The position numbers and the translations under genes were made by a program. A model generated the notes under the pieces. That model was not told where the DNA came from, did no database searches, and saw nothing but the letters and a program-made list of their open reading frames with translations. This document shows positions 7,133 through 16,108 of a stretch of 64,000 nucleotides of DNA, piece by piece; the first letter of the stretch is position 1; the number at the start of each line of letters is the position of its first letter. Source of the DNA: Pseudomonas sp. B20(2017) (GTDB lineage: Bacteria; Pseudomonadota; Gammaproteobacteria; Pseudomonadales; Pseudomonadaceae); the NCBI RefSeq assembly GCF_002113125.1, contig NZ_NEJP01000002.1:310001-374000 (forward strand), given 5' to 3'.

Positions 7133-8788
7133 TCAATCCTGCCACAGCACCGCCTCGCTGCGCTCGCTCCATTCTTCGAAACGTGCTCCGTAGGTGTCTT
7201 CGATGATGTTGCGTTTGATCTTCAAAGTCGGCGTGAGAAAACCGTTCTCCACCGCCCAGCTGTCCTTGACCACCACCAGCCGGCGCAGGCGCTCGTGCTT
7301 GTCGAGTACGGCGTTGACCTCCTCCAGCAGTTTTTCCAGGCTCGAATGCAGCGGCGCGCGGGCCTCTTCCCGGCCCACGGCCGACAGCACGCACAACCCC
7401 AGCGGCGCGCTCAGGCCATCGCCGACCACGCACACCTGCTCGATCCGCGAGTGCACCGCCAGCCGATTTTCGATCGGCGCCGGGGCGACGTATTTGCCCT
7501 TGCTGGTCTTGAAGATTTCCTTGAGCCGCCCGGTCAGGCGCAAACGTCCTTCAGCGTCCTGCTCGCCCTTGTCGCCGGTGCGCAGGAAACCGTCTTCGGT
7601 GAGGGTCTCGGAGGTTTTCTGCGGTTCCTTGAAATAGCCGAGCATGTTCGCCTGGCTGCGCACCTGCACTTCGCCGGACTCGTCGATCCGCACCTCAACT
7701 TCGGGGCACGGCCGACCGATCCAGCCTTCCTTGTATTGCCCCGGCAGGCAGATGTGCGAATACCCGCAGCTTTCAGTCATGCCGTAGACCTCCAGCACGT
7801 CGAGCCCGAGTTTCTGATACCAGCGCAACAGGGTCAGCGGCACCGGCGCCGCACCGGACAGCGCCACGCGCAGGGCATCCAGCCCCAACCCGGCCAACAC
7901 CTTGTGGCCTATCCGCTTGCCGATGAAGGGTAGACCGAGGAGGAAATCCAGACGTTTCGCCGGGATCTTGCTGTAGACGCCCATCTGGAACTTGGTCCAG
8001 ATCCGCGGCACACCGAACATCGCCGTCGGCCGCGCCCGCTTGAGATCGGCGAGGAAGGTGTCGAGACTCTCGGCGAAAAACACCGTCTGCCCGGTGTAGA
8101 TCGAAGCCAGCTCGACGAACATCCGCTCGGCCACATGGCACAGCGGCAAATATGAAAGTAGCCGGTCGTTTTCATTAAGACCGAACAACTGCGTGCCACG
8201 CGTCGTCGCAAACCCGAGGTTGGCAAAACTGTGCATCACGCCCTTGGGCAGGCCGGTGGTGCCGGAGGTGTAAATGATGGTCGCCAGTTGCTCGGCGGCG
8301 GGACGCGGATCGTCCTGGATCGGCGAGCTGCGCTGCACATCGTCCCAGTTGAAATCGAACGTACCCGGCGGATGCAGCGGCAGGCTGACGGTGGTCAGGC
8401 CGGCCGGCACGCCTGGCGACATGCCCGGCCAGTCATCGAGCTTACCGATGAACGCCAGCACGCTTTCCGAGTGAGTCAGCACCTGATTCACGGATTCGGC
8501 GGTGAGGTTCGGATAGAGCGGCACCGAGACATGCCCGGCCATCCAGATCGCCAGGTCGGCGATGATCCAGTGCGCACAGTTTTTCGAGATCAGGGCGATG
8601 TGGCTGCCTTGCGGCAATTCCCGGGACCGTAACCAGTGCGCGGCGCAGCGGGCCTGATGGCCGACGTCGGCCCAGGTCAGCGTCTCGACCTGCCCGCCGC
8701 CGATCGGCTGCACCAGGAAACGCTGACGCGGGTGCCGGGCCTCGCGTTCGTAAAACACGTCCAGCGGCAAACGGAAGGCGGAAGACAT
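7133..8788 (-). CDS. AMP-binding acyl-CoA synthetase (long-chain FACS type)
   Basis: 551 residues from ATG 8788, preceded by AGGAG at 9-base spacing; the frame stays open further upstream but without a better start. The adenylate-forming motifs are all present: P-loop-like TIIYTSGTTGLPKGVMHSF, VYGMTESCG, the FLRTGDKGEQDAEG motif, and GRLKEIFKTSKGKYVAP with the catalytic Lys region. The FKTSKGKY variant is typical of long-chain acyl-CoA synthetases of the FAA1/FadD15 type. It activates a carboxylic acid with ATP and CoA, probably at the membrane. A 30-bp perfect palindrome lies 35 bases upstream and is a likely operator. Confidence 0.92.
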   Translation of the reverse strand: MSSAFRLPLDVFYEREARHPRQRFLVQPIGGGQVETLTWADVGHQARCAAHWLRSRELPQGSHIALISKNCAHWIIADLAIWMAGHVSVPLYPNLTAESVNQVLTHSESVLAFIGKLDDWPGMSPGVPAGLTTVSLPLHPPGTFDFNWDDVQRSSPIQDDPRPAAEQLATIIYTSGTTGLPKGVMHSFANLGFATTRGTQLFGLNENDRLLSYLPLCHVAERMFVELASIYTGQTVFFAESLDTFLADLKRARPTAMFGVPRIWTKFQMGVYSKIPAKRLDFLLGLPFIGKRIGHKVLAGLGLDALRVALSGAAPVPLTLLRWYQKLGLDVLEVYGMTESCGYSHICLPGQYKEGWIGRPCPEVEVRIDESGEVQVRSQANMLGYFKEPQKTSETLTEDGFLRTGDKGEQDAEGRLRLTGRLKEIFKTSKGKYVAPAPIENRLAVHSRIEQVCVVGDGLSAPLGLCVLSAVGREEARAPLHSSLEKLLEEVNAVLDKHERLRRLVVVKDSWAVENGFLTPTLKIKRNIIEDTYGARFEEWSERSEAVLWQD

Positions 8789-8823
8789 TCGACTCGCTCC
8801 TGTTTTTTGGTCTGGAGCAAGCG

Positions 8824-8853
8824 TAGTCAACCAAGCAAGTGCTTGGTTGACTA
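8824..8853. promoter_or_regulatory. 30-bp palindrome, probable TetR-family operator
   Basis: Arms TAGTCAACCAAGCA and TGCTTGGTTGACTA are exact reverse complements around a 2-base centre. The location, just upstream of the acyl-CoA synthetase Shine-Dalgarno and within its expected promoter, fits repression by a dimer-of-dimers TetR-type regulator. No such regulator gene is encoded nearby, so control would be in trans. A terminator role for sixA is less likely because the palindrome lacks a T-run. Confidence 0.65.
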
Positions 8854-8869
8854 TTTCGTACAAAAAATT

Positions 8870-9322
8870 TCAGGGATGTTTAAGGCTGTTGAGCGTCATC
8901 GAACCGATCAGCAATTCGCTGTGTTCAAGCTCGGCCAACCCGGCGGTGCTGACCTTTTCCGGCGGATAGCCCGCACCGTGTTGCAGGTAGCTGAGCAGGT
9001 TTCCCACCAGCGGATTGTGGCTGACCAACAGCACGTTGCTCACCGACACCAGTTGTTCGGCCACACGGTCCGGGTCAACTTCCGGGGTCAGCCACTCGAC
9101 TGTGCGGATCTCCGGCTCGAAGCCCAGGGCTTCGCGCACCAGTTGCGCCGTCTGCTGCGCCCGCAGGTACGGGCTGGCGTAGATGGCGGTCAGAGGCTGG
9201 CCCATCAAACGGGCCGCGCTGCTCAACACTTCCTTGCGACCGTGGGCGGTCAGTTCCCGCTCGGAGTCGGGACGCGAGCCATAGGGCTCGGCCTCACCGT
9301 GACGCAATACCCAGAGTTTCAT
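8870..9322 (-). CDS. sixA: Phosphohistidine phosphatase SixA
   Basis: 150 residues of the histidine phosphatase superfamily. The N-terminal LWVLRHGEAEPYG supplies the RHG motif with the nucleophilic His, followed by LTAHGRKEV, YASPYLRAQQTA and LLVSHNPLVGNLL with the second catalytic His. SixA removes phosphoryl groups from histidine of Hpt or PTS proteins. The start overlaps the DUF4389 stop (ATGA), so it is the last gene of gpsA-DUF4389-sixA. Confidence 0.92.
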   Translation of the reverse strand: MKLWVLRHGEAEPYGSRPDSERELTAHGRKEVLSSAARLMGQPLTAIYASPYLRAQQTAQLVREALGFEPEIRTVEWLTPEVDPDRVAEQLVSVSNVLLVSHNPLVGNLLSYLQHGAGYPPEKVSTAGLAELEHSELLIGSMTLNSLKHP

Positions 9323-9666
9323 AGCTTGGGTTCCTCATCCCGGGCCGGATGCGGTGCCGGCGCGACAACGTGTGGCGCTTCACCTTCCGGGGTACGCGGC
9401 GTCGGCCAGTCGGCGAACGGCCAGGGTTTCTGGTCGCTGTGGAAACTGCCGAAACGACCGATCTGCGCCAGAAACTGGCTCAGGCTGTCGCCGAAATTCA
9501 TCAGGCTGGCGCTCGGGGCGCCATAGATCAAACGATAGATCAACTGCACCAGCACCACCGCGCCGAGGATGAACTGCGCTACCTGCCAGACCAGCACGTA
9601 GACGATCATCCACAACACCCGCAGGAGGATGGATTCATATTTGGCTTCGGTTTTCGGATCGTTCAT
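9319..9666 (-). CDS. DUF4389 small membrane protein
   Basis: 115 residues with one or two hydrophobic segments (LLRVLWMIVYVLVWQVAQFILGAVVLVQLIYRLI region) followed by a cytoplasmic-looking tail rich in Pro and His. The N-terminal DPKTEAKYESILLRVLWM is characteristic of the DUF4389 family. It lies between gpsA (18-base gap) and sixA (4-base overlap). Function unknown. Confidence 0.88.
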   Translation of the reverse strand: MNDPKTEAKYESILLRVLWMIVYVLVWQVAQFILGAVVLVQLIYRLIYGAPSASLMNFGDSLSQFLAQIGRFGSFHSDQKPWPFADWPTPRTPEGEAPHVVAPAPHPARDEEPKL

Positions 9667-9684
9667 GCCCTGCTCCCTGCTGAA

Positions 9685-10710
9685 TCAGTTGAAACCACTG
9701 GTGGAAATAAAGTCGACGTCGGTTTTCGGCTCGCCTCTCATCAGAAGACCGATCACCTGTTCAAGCGTGCGCCCTTCGAACAGGATTGCATGCAGTCCGG
9801 CGACCAGCGGCATGTACACGCCGACGTCCTGGGACTTGGCCTTGAGCACTTTCAGGGTGTTGACCCCTTCGGCCACTTCGCCGAGGCGCGACACCGCTTC
9901 GTCGAGGCTCAAGCCCTGACCGAGGGCGAAACCGACCTGATAGTTGCGGCTTTTCGGCGACGAGCAGGTGACGATCAGGTCACCAACTCCGGCCAGACCG
10001 AGGAAGGTCATCGGGTTTGCGCCCTGATTCACCGCAAACCGGGTCATCTCGGCCAGTGCACGGGTGATCAGCATGCTCTTGGTGTTCTCGCCCATCTCCA
10101 GCGCGACTGCCATGCCGGCAATGATCGCGTAGACGTTTTTCAGTGCGCCGCCCAGCTCCACGCCAAAGCGGTCGGCGCTGGCGTAGACACGGAAGGTGCG
10201 GCCATGCAATGCAGCCTGCACGGCTTTGCAGAGTTCTTCGTCTTCGCTGGCGACTACGGTGGCGGTCAGTGCGTGCTCGGCGATTTCCCGCGCCAGGTTC
10301 GGCCCGGACAGCACGCCGATGCGCGCCTGCGGGGCAATCTCTTCGAGGATCTGGCTCATCAGTTTGAAGGTGTGGGCTTCGATGCCCTTGGTCAGGCTGA
10401 CCAGCATCTTGCCGCTCAGGCGTTCGGCGTGCGCCGCCAGTACCGTACGCAGCGCGCTGGACGGCAACGCGACGAAACACAAATCGCAGGCGTCGAGGGT
10501 TTCCTGCAGGTCGGTGACCGCGGTCACGCCCGGCAGAATCTTGATGCCTTTGAGGTAACGCGGGTTCTCGCGATTGACCCGGATGGCCTCGGCCTGTTCG
10601 GGGTCACGCATCCACTGCCGGACTTGATGGCCGTTCTCGGCCAACAGATTGGCCACGGCGGTACCGAAACTTCCGCCTCCCAGGACCGCAATCGGGCGCT
10701 GTTCAGTCAT
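9685..10710 (-). CDS. gpsA: NAD(P)H-dependent glycerol-3-phosphate dehydrogenase
   Basis: 341 residues from ATG 10710, close to the E. coli length. The Rossmann motif [22 protein letters not shown] opens the protein. Conserved elements include [19 protein letters not shown], the catalytic-Lys region [15 protein letters not shown], and [23 protein letters not shown]. The enzyme reduces dihydroxyacetone phosphate to sn-glycerol-3-phosphate for phospholipid synthesis in the cytoplasm. It heads an operon with the DUF4389 gene and sixA. An extended frame upstream to 10788 lacks family similarity and is not used. Confidence 0.96.
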   Translation of the reverse strand: MTEQRPIAVLGGGSFGTAVANLLAENGHQVRQWMRDPEQAEAIRVNRENPRYLKGIKILPGVTAVTDLQETLDACDLCFVALPSSALRTVLAAHAERLSGKMLVSLTKGIEAHTFKLMSQILEEIAPQARIGVLSGPNLAREIAEHALTATVVASEDEELCKAVQAALHGRTFRVYASADRFGVELGGALKNVYAIIAGMAVALEMGENTKSMLITRALAEMTRFAVNQGANPMTFLGLAGVGDLIVTCSSPKSRNYQVGFALGQGLSLDEAVSRLGEVAEGVNTLKVLKAKSQDVGVYMPLVAGLHAILFEGRTLEQVIGLLMRGEPKTDVDFISTSGFN

Positions 10711-10906
10711 ATGTAATCCGTTAATCCATACCAGTGGCGATGCCGGCATTATACGGAGCGTCCCCTTCTCGGACAGCCCCGGCGTCAATTACCCGCACTT
10801 GTAGGAAGAAGACCAATAAAACCGAGGAAAATGCCTGCAACGTGACTGGAAAAGTCGTCGACCTCAGTTAACATGCGCGCCAATTCTTTGCTATCAAGGC
10901 TGCGTC

Positions 10907-13030
10907 GTGTTTTCTGGCCCCCCTTCCCCGCGTTCGTCCCTGCTGCTGGCGCTGCTGTTCAGCCCGATGCTGCTGGCGGACGACCTGTTTGTCGACAGTG
11001 AGGCCTTGCCGCAGATCCTGACCGCCACGCGCCTGAAACAGTCGCCGGCGGAAGTCCCGGGCAGCATGACCGTACTGGACAGCGAACTGATCGCCGCCAG
11101 CGGTGCCCGGGACATCAGCGAACTGTTGCGGCTGGTGCCGGGGATGATGGTCGGCAATATCAGCGGCAATCAGGCGGCGGTGAACTACCACGGGACCAAC
11201 GCCACTGAAGCCCGACGCATGCAAGTGTTGATCGACGGCCGTTCGGTGTACCGCGCCGGTCTGGCGACCGTGGACTGGAGCGACATCCCGGTGGCGATGG
11301 AAGACATTGAGCGCATCGAAGTCTTTCGCGGCCCCAACACCGTCAGCTACGGCGCCAACGCGCTGATGGCAGTGGTTAATATCATCACCCGCAACCCGGC
11401 GGACAGCCACGGCACGCGGCTGAAGCTGACGCGCGGCCAACGCGGCATCAACGACTTCTATGCCAGCCAGAGCACCGGCTGGAATGGCGGCGACCTGCGT
11501 CTGTCGCTGTCCGGCCAGGAAGACGACGGCTTCGACAGCGACCGCACCGGCGCCGATTACCGCGACAGCCGCCGCTTGAACCGCTTCAGCCTCGCCGTCA
11601 GCCAGACCCTGAGCGACAACCAGAGCCTGGACTGGCAGATCAACGCCAAGGACGGGGCCAATCAACGGCCCTATACCTACCGTCCGGTGTTCTCCGGGAT
11701 TACGGCTGCCGGGAACAATTCCGACGTGGTTGCCAAGGACTATGCCGGTTCGGTGCGCTGGAATCTGGACCTCAACCCCGATCACAGTCTTTATGTGCAG
11801 GGCTCGGCACAACACTGGGATCGTCAGCAAACCTGGCGCGCCTGTGACGCCGAGGTGTCGTTCAGCCCGCAGCTCACGGAGCTGTGGCAACTCAACCCGA
11901 ACTACACCGAACGCCTGGCCCGCAACATGACCCTGTTCACCGGCCCCGGCGCACCCGCCGGCACGCCGCAGGAAATGGCCCTGGCCAATCAGGTGCTGGA
12001 TCAGTGGCGCAACGGCGCGCGCCAGACCCTGTGCGGCGACATCGACCAGAGTGCCCGGGAATCGCGCTACGACCTGGAGTTGCAGGACACCCTCAGCCTG
12101 TCCGATAGCCTGCGTCTGGTCAGCGGCCTGAACTATCGTTACGACCGTGCCGATTCCGAGACCTATTTCAACGGCACGCTGGACGACACCACCTGGCGCG
12201 CCTTCGGCCAGCTGGAATGGCGCGCCAGCGAACACTGGCTGTTGCAGGGCGGCACCATGTTCGAAGACACGCAATTGATCGGCAGCTCGCTGACGCCCCG
12301 GTTTGCGGTCAACTACCTGTTCAATCCGCGCCACAGCCTGCGCGCGGTGTATTCGGAAGCCATCCGTTCGCCGGACATGTTCGAGAACAACGTCAACTGG
12401 AGTTATCAGGTGACCAACCTGCGGCCCGCCGCCTATGGCCAGTCTTCGGCCCGCTACTTCGTCAAGACCCGGGGCCCCGGCGATCTGGACCAGGAACACA
12501 TGCGCTCGCGGGAACTGGGCTACAACGGCTTTTTCCCGGAATGGGGCCTGGCGCTGGATGTGAAGCTGTTCTACGACGAAATCACCGGGATGATCAGCGA
12601 GCCGCTGCGCAACAATCAATACATTGCCAGCAACGCCAACGATTCGCGCTTTCGCGGCACTGAGACGCAACTGGACTGGCGCCTGAGTGCGGCCGACCGC
12701 CTGCGCCTGACCTACGCCTTCGTCGACGCCGAGGCGAGCAACCCACTGGACCAGCAATTCACCGCGCGCAACAGCGGCTCGGCGGGCTGGCTGCGCGATT
12801 GGGGCCACGGCTGGAACAGCGCCCTCTTCTATTACGGTGACAACGCGCTCAACGGTTACCGCTTCGAGCGGGTCGACACGCGCATCGCCAAACGCATCGC
12901 CTTGGGCAAGGCCCAACTGCAACTGGCCGGCGTGCTGCAACAACGCCTCGACCATGAGCCGACCACCTTCGTCGACAACAATTACGACGAACGCCGCGTG
13001 GTGTATTTCAGCGCCGAGCTGGAGTTCTAG
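10907..13030 (+). CDS. TonB-dependent receptor
   Basis: 707 residues starting at GTG 10907 with AAGG seven bases upstream. The signal peptide runs to about residue 24 (LLLALLFSPMLLA). The plug domain covers about 45-150, with PGSMTVLDSELIAASGARDISELLRLVPGM, VLIDGRSVY and IERIEVFRGPNTVSYGANALMAVVNIITR. The barrel follows and ends in the outer-membrane terminal Phe (FSAELEF). There is no N-terminal STN signalling domain, so it is not a FecA-type sigma regulator. The stop is immediately followed by the ATG of a periplasmic binding protein gene, then a hybrid kinase gene, suggesting one transport/sensing unit. Ligand unknown. Confidence 0.92.
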   Translation: MFSGPPSPRSSLLLALLFSPMLLADDLFVDSEALPQILTATRLKQSPAEVPGSMTVLDSELIAASGARDISELLRLVPGMMVGNISGNQAAVNYHGTNATEARRMQVLIDGRSVYRAGLATVDWSDIPVAMEDIERIEVFRGPNTVSYGANALMAVVNIITRNPADSHGTRLKLTRGQRGINDFYASQSTGWNGGDLRLSLSGQEDDGFDSDRTGADYRDSRRLNRFSLAVSQTLSDNQSLDWQINAKDGANQRPYTYRPVFSGITAAGNNSDVVAKDYAGSVRWNLDLNPDHSLYVQGSAQHWDRQQTWRACDAEVSFSPQLTELWQLNPNYTERLARNMTLFTGPGAPAGTPQEMALANQVLDQWRNGARQTLCGDIDQSARESRYDLELQDTLSLSDSLRLVSGLNYRYDRADSETYFNGTLDDTTWRAFGQLEWRASEHWLLQGGTMFEDTQLIGSSLTPRFAVNYLFNPRHSLRAVYSEAIRSPDMFENNVNWSYQVTNLRPAAYGQSSARYFVKTRGPGDLDQEHMRSRELGYNGFFPEWGLALDVKLFYDEITGMISEPLRNNQYIASNANDSRFRGTETQLDWRLSAADRLRLTYAFVDAEASNPLDQQFTARNSGSAGWLRDWGHGWNSALFYYGDNALNGYRFERVDTRIAKRIALGKAQLQLAGVLQQRLDHEPTTFVDNNYDERRVVYFSAELEF

Positions 13031-13963
13031 ATGCGCTACGCCATGTCACGGAAGATGCCAACACTCGGCCAATGGCTGGCCGGGCTTTGTCTGTTCCTGA
13101 CAGCGTGGCTGCATGGCGTGGCGGTGCAGGCGGCCGACATTTTGCTGACCGGCGCCGAGGAAAGCCCCGGCGTGCAGTCCTTCGTTCAGGCCCTGAGCGA
13201 ACTGCGCCCGACCGACCGCGTGCATTTCCAGCCGCTGGCCAGTTTGCCGGCGCCGGGCAAGTTGCCGTCGAGCCTGCGCCTGATCCTGCTGGATCTCCCG
13301 AGTCTCGACTGGCGCATGCAGGAAAGCCAAGGCCCGGCGACGTTGGTCCTGCGCATCAGCCGCCTGCAAGCCCGGCAACGCTTCGGCGACGCGCAACCAC
13401 CCCACTTGAGCCTGCTGTGGGCCGATCCGCCGCTGAGCCGTCAGTTGCAACTGATCCGCCGGATCCTGCCCCAGGCCGGGCGCGTCGGCGTGCTGTTCGA
13501 TCAGCACAGCGAGTTCCTGCTCAAGGAGCTGCAATCGGCCGCCCAGCCGCTGAATCTGCAAATCGTCCCGCAGCGCTGGGACAACACCCATGACAGCCGC
13601 CCCTTGCAGACCGTGCTGAAAAGCAGCGACGTGCTACTGGGCCTCGACGACCCCGACCTGTACAACCCGAAAACCGCGAAGAACCTGTTGCTCAGCAGTT
13701 ACTCTCGGCAACTGGCGCTGATCGGGCCGAATATCGCGTTCGTTCGCGCCGGCAGCCTGGCCAGTACCTACAGCGATCAGAACGACTGGCTGGCCGTCCT
13801 CGACGAATTGCTGGACCGGCCACCGGGCACCTGGCCGCGCACGCTCTACCCCGGGCGTTTTAAAGTCTCAAGTAATGCGCAGGTGGCTCGTTCCTTAGGG
13901 ATAGAACCGATCAATGAAGCGTCTGTCGCCGCAGAGCTGGCCGAAGGAGAGCGCCGCCCATGA
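13031..13963 (+). CDS. Periplasmic substrate-binding protein (ABC_sub_bind-like)
   Basis: 310 residues with a signal peptide (LGQWLAGLCLFLTAWLHGVAVQAADI). The mature protein has the two-lobe layout of the ABC_sub_bind/TrpX-type family: ADPPLSRQLQLIRRILPQAGRVGVLFDQHSEF at the lobe boundary, then DVLLGLDDPDLYNPKTAKNLLLSSYSRQLALIGPNIAFVRAGSLAS. No ABC permease or ATPase gene is adjacent. ATG 13031 directly abuts the receptor stop, and its own TGA overlaps the kinase ATG (ATGA). I infer it is a ligand-binding adaptor feeding the kinase sensor domain rather than a transporter part. The family call is moderate. Confidence 0.75.
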   Translation: MRYAMSRKMPTLGQWLAGLCLFLTAWLHGVAVQAADILLTGAEESPGVQSFVQALSELRPTDRVHFQPLASLPAPGKLPSSLRLILLDLPSLDWRMQESQGPATLVLRISRLQARQRFGDAQPPHLSLLWADPPLSRQLQLIRRILPQAGRVGVLFDQHSEFLLKELQSAAQPLNLQIVPQRWDNTHDSRPLQTVLKSSDVLLGLDDPDLYNPKTAKNLLLSSYSRQLALIGPNIAFVRAGSLASTYSDQNDWLAVLDELLDRPPGTWPRTLYPGRFKVSSNAQVARSLGIEPINEASVAAELAEGERRP

Positions 13964-15861
13964 TTTTCCGCCGTTGGGACATCAACACCCGCACTCAGTT
14001 GATCAGTCTGGGCCCTGCGCTGTTGCTGACCTTGCTGCTGATCAGCTTTTTCACCTTCGTGCGCATTCAGGATTTGCGTCAGGAGCTGAACCACACCGGC
14101 CAGTTGATCGCCAACCAACTCGCACCGGCCACCGAGTACGGGGTGATTTCCGGCAACAACGAAGTCCTGGAAAGCCTGCTCAAGGCCACGCTGGCCACGC
14201 CGAACGTGCGGTTTCTGGAAGTGCAGGACAGCGCCAACCGGATTCTGGCCTACGTCGAACAGCCGGCGGATGCGCACAACCGTCCGCATCAGGTCGAAGT
14301 GTTTCAGGCGCCGGTGCGGCTGCAACGCATCGCCTTGCACAACGATTTCTTTCAGGACGGCAAGAGCAGCTCCGGGGTGGCCAGCGAGGATTATCTGGGG
14401 CGGGTGATCGTCGGTCTGTCCAACGATGCCTTCAGTCAGCGCCAACAGGAGATCCTGCTCAAGGCCGGGATTCTGGCCTTGTTCGCCCTGCTCTTCACCT
14501 TTGTTCTGGCGCGGCGACTGGCCGGCAGCCTGTCGCAGCCGATCCGCGACATCGGCAATGCGGTCAAGGCGATTCAGGAGGGCGACTACAAGACCCCGCT
14601 GCCGATCGTCGATGACACCGAGCTGGGCGCACTGTCCCAGCACATCAACAACCTGGCCCAGGCGCTGGAGCAGGCCAGCCGCGAACAGCATCAGGCGATG
14701 GCGCAACTGATCCAGACCCGCGAAGAGGCGGAAAAGGCCAACAACGCCAAATCGGATTTCCTGGCGATGATGAGCCATGAGCTGCGCACCCCGATGAACG
14801 GCGTGCTGGGCATGCTGCAATTGCTGGAAACCACCGACATGACCGAGGAGCAGGTCGAGTATGCGGCGCTGGCTTCGGAGTCCACCGAGCATTTGCTCAA
14901 GGTGATCAACGATATTCTCGATTTCTCGCGCATCGAGCGTTCGGAACTGGAGCTGGAGCACATTCCGTTCAACCTCGCCGACCTGATCGGCGCGTGCGCC
15001 CAGTCATTCCAGCACAGCGCGGCGCAACGCGGGCTGGCCCTGCAACTGCGAATCCCCGAAGACATGCGCGACTTGCAGGTACAGGGCGATCCGACGCGGA
15101 TCCGGCAGATTCTGGTCAACCTGGTCGGCAATGCGCTGAAGTTCACCGAACAGGGGCGCGTCAGCATCGAGGCGCAGTGGCAGTCGCTGGATCACGAATT
15201 GCTGTGGTTCACCTGCGCGGTGCGTGACAGCGGCATCGGTATTTCCTCGGAGAGCCTTGAGCTGATGTTCAACGCGTTCCAGCAGGCCGACAGTTCGATT
15301 TCCCGTCGTTATGGCGGCACCGGTCTAGGCCTGCCGATTGCCCGCACCCTCGCCGAACGGATGGGCGGCACCTTGCGCGCTCAGAGCGAGGAAGGTCGCG
15401 GATCAGTATTCACCCTGGAAATACCACTGGCTTTATATAAGCAGGACCTGCCCGCGCTGGACGCACCCCGCACGCTGAACGGTACCGGCCACGGCGAGGG
15501 CCGTAATGTACTGCTGGTGGAAGACAACCCGGTCAACCAGACAGTGATCGAAGCCATGCTGCGCAGTCTGGGGTTTACTGTCAGCGTCGCCACCGATGGT
15601 TTGCAGGCGGTGCGAAGTGCCGGGGAAAACCGTTTCGAAGCCATCCTGATGGATTGCCGGCTACCGATCATCGACGGTTACGAGGCGACCCGGCAGATCC
15701 GGGGCCTGCCCGGCGGCGGTCAGGTGCCGATCATCGCCCTGACCGCCAATGCGTTGCAGGGTGATCGCGAAAACTGCCTGTCGGCGGGCATGAACGATTA
15801 CCTGGCCAAGCCATTCAAACGCAATGATCTGCAGCAGATTCTGCAGCGTTGGGTGCAGTAG
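13960..15861 (+). CDS. Hybrid sensor histidine kinase/response regulator (PA1611-like)
   Basis: 633 residues. Helix 1 is about residues 14-34. A periplasmic domain of roughly 130 residues follows (LAPATEYGVISGNNEVLESLL), then helix 2 about 168-188, HAMP, and HisKA with MSHELRTPMNG (His about 273). HATPase shows NALKFTEQ, DSGIGI and GGTGLGLPIA. The C-terminal receiver has LLVEDNPVNQ and MDCRLPIIDGYEAT (Asp about 565). There is no Hpt domain, so phosphate must pass to a separate Hpt protein. The position next to fabAB matches P. aeruginosa PA1611, reported to act with HptB and RetS in the Gac/Rsm network; orthology is inferred from context and architecture. Confidence 0.9.
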   Translation: MIFRRWDINTRTQLISLGPALLLTLLLISFFTFVRIQDLRQELNHTGQLIANQLAPATEYGVISGNNEVLESLLKATLATPNVRFLEVQDSANRILAYVEQPADAHNRPHQVEVFQAPVRLQRIALHNDFFQDGKSSSGVASEDYLGRVIVGLSNDAFSQRQQEILLKAGILALFALLFTFVLARRLAGSLSQPIRDIGNAVKAIQEGDYKTPLPIVDDTELGALSQHINNLAQALEQASREQHQAMAQLIQTREEAEKANNAKSDFLAMMSHELRTPMNGVLGMLQLLETTDMTEEQVEYAALASESTEHLLKVINDILDFSRIERSELELEHIPFNLADLIGACAQSFQHSAAQRGLALQLRIPEDMRDLQVQGDPTRIRQILVNLVGNALKFTEQGRVSIEAQWQSLDHELLWFTCAVRDSGIGISSESLELMFNAFQQADSSISRRYGGTGLGLPIARTLAERMGGTLRAQSEEGRGSVFTLEIPLALYKQDLPALDAPRTLNGTGHGEGRNVLLVEDNPVNQTVIEAMLRSLGFTVSVATDGLQAVRSAGENRFEAILMDCRLPIIDGYEATRQIRGLPGGGQVPIIALTANALQGDRENCLSAGMNDYLAKPFKRNDLQQILQRWVQ

Positions 15862-15929
15862 TGAAGCCCTTTCGACCATCTGCGACTGGCATGAAAAGCG
15901 AAAGTGCGGCAGTCTTAGGCACCCGAACG

Positions 15930-15945
15930 AGCCTCAAAAGGGGCT
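15930..15945 (+). terminator. Weak hairpin after the hybrid kinase gene
   Basis: AGCCTC-AAAA-GGGGCT forms a 6-bp stem including one G-U pair, followed by TGATTAAAAATT. It could end the receptor/kinase transcript before fabA but is weak. Confidence 0.3.
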
Positions 15946-15959
15946 TGATTAAAAATTTC

Positions 15960-15977
15960 AGTGCACAAGTGTACATT
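15960..15977. promoter_or_regulatory. fabA: Imperfect palindrome upstream of fabA, DesT-operator-like
   Basis: AGTGCACAAGTGTACATT is an interrupted palindrome about 130 bases before fabA. In P. aeruginosa fabAB is regulated by DesT through a palindrome of the general form AGTGAAC-N4-GTTCACT (from memory). The half-site pattern here is similar but not identical, so the assignment is tentative. Confidence 0.4.
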
Positions 15978-16108
15978 CATGTCCTTGGTGCTGTGACTTT
16001 CACCACAACGCAATAGTCTATGAGTAGGCTGCCGGTTCGAGGCATGAACGCGTCGATCGGCCGGGAAGATTTGCCCCACCTGCCGCATGGGATTATTGAG
16101 GAGCTCGC

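Noticed and set aside
10868..12955. 695-codon frame antisense to the TonB receptor gene
   Set aside because: Composition is His/Val/Gln-rich shadow sequence with no motif. The plus strand encodes a clear receptor with plug and barrel.
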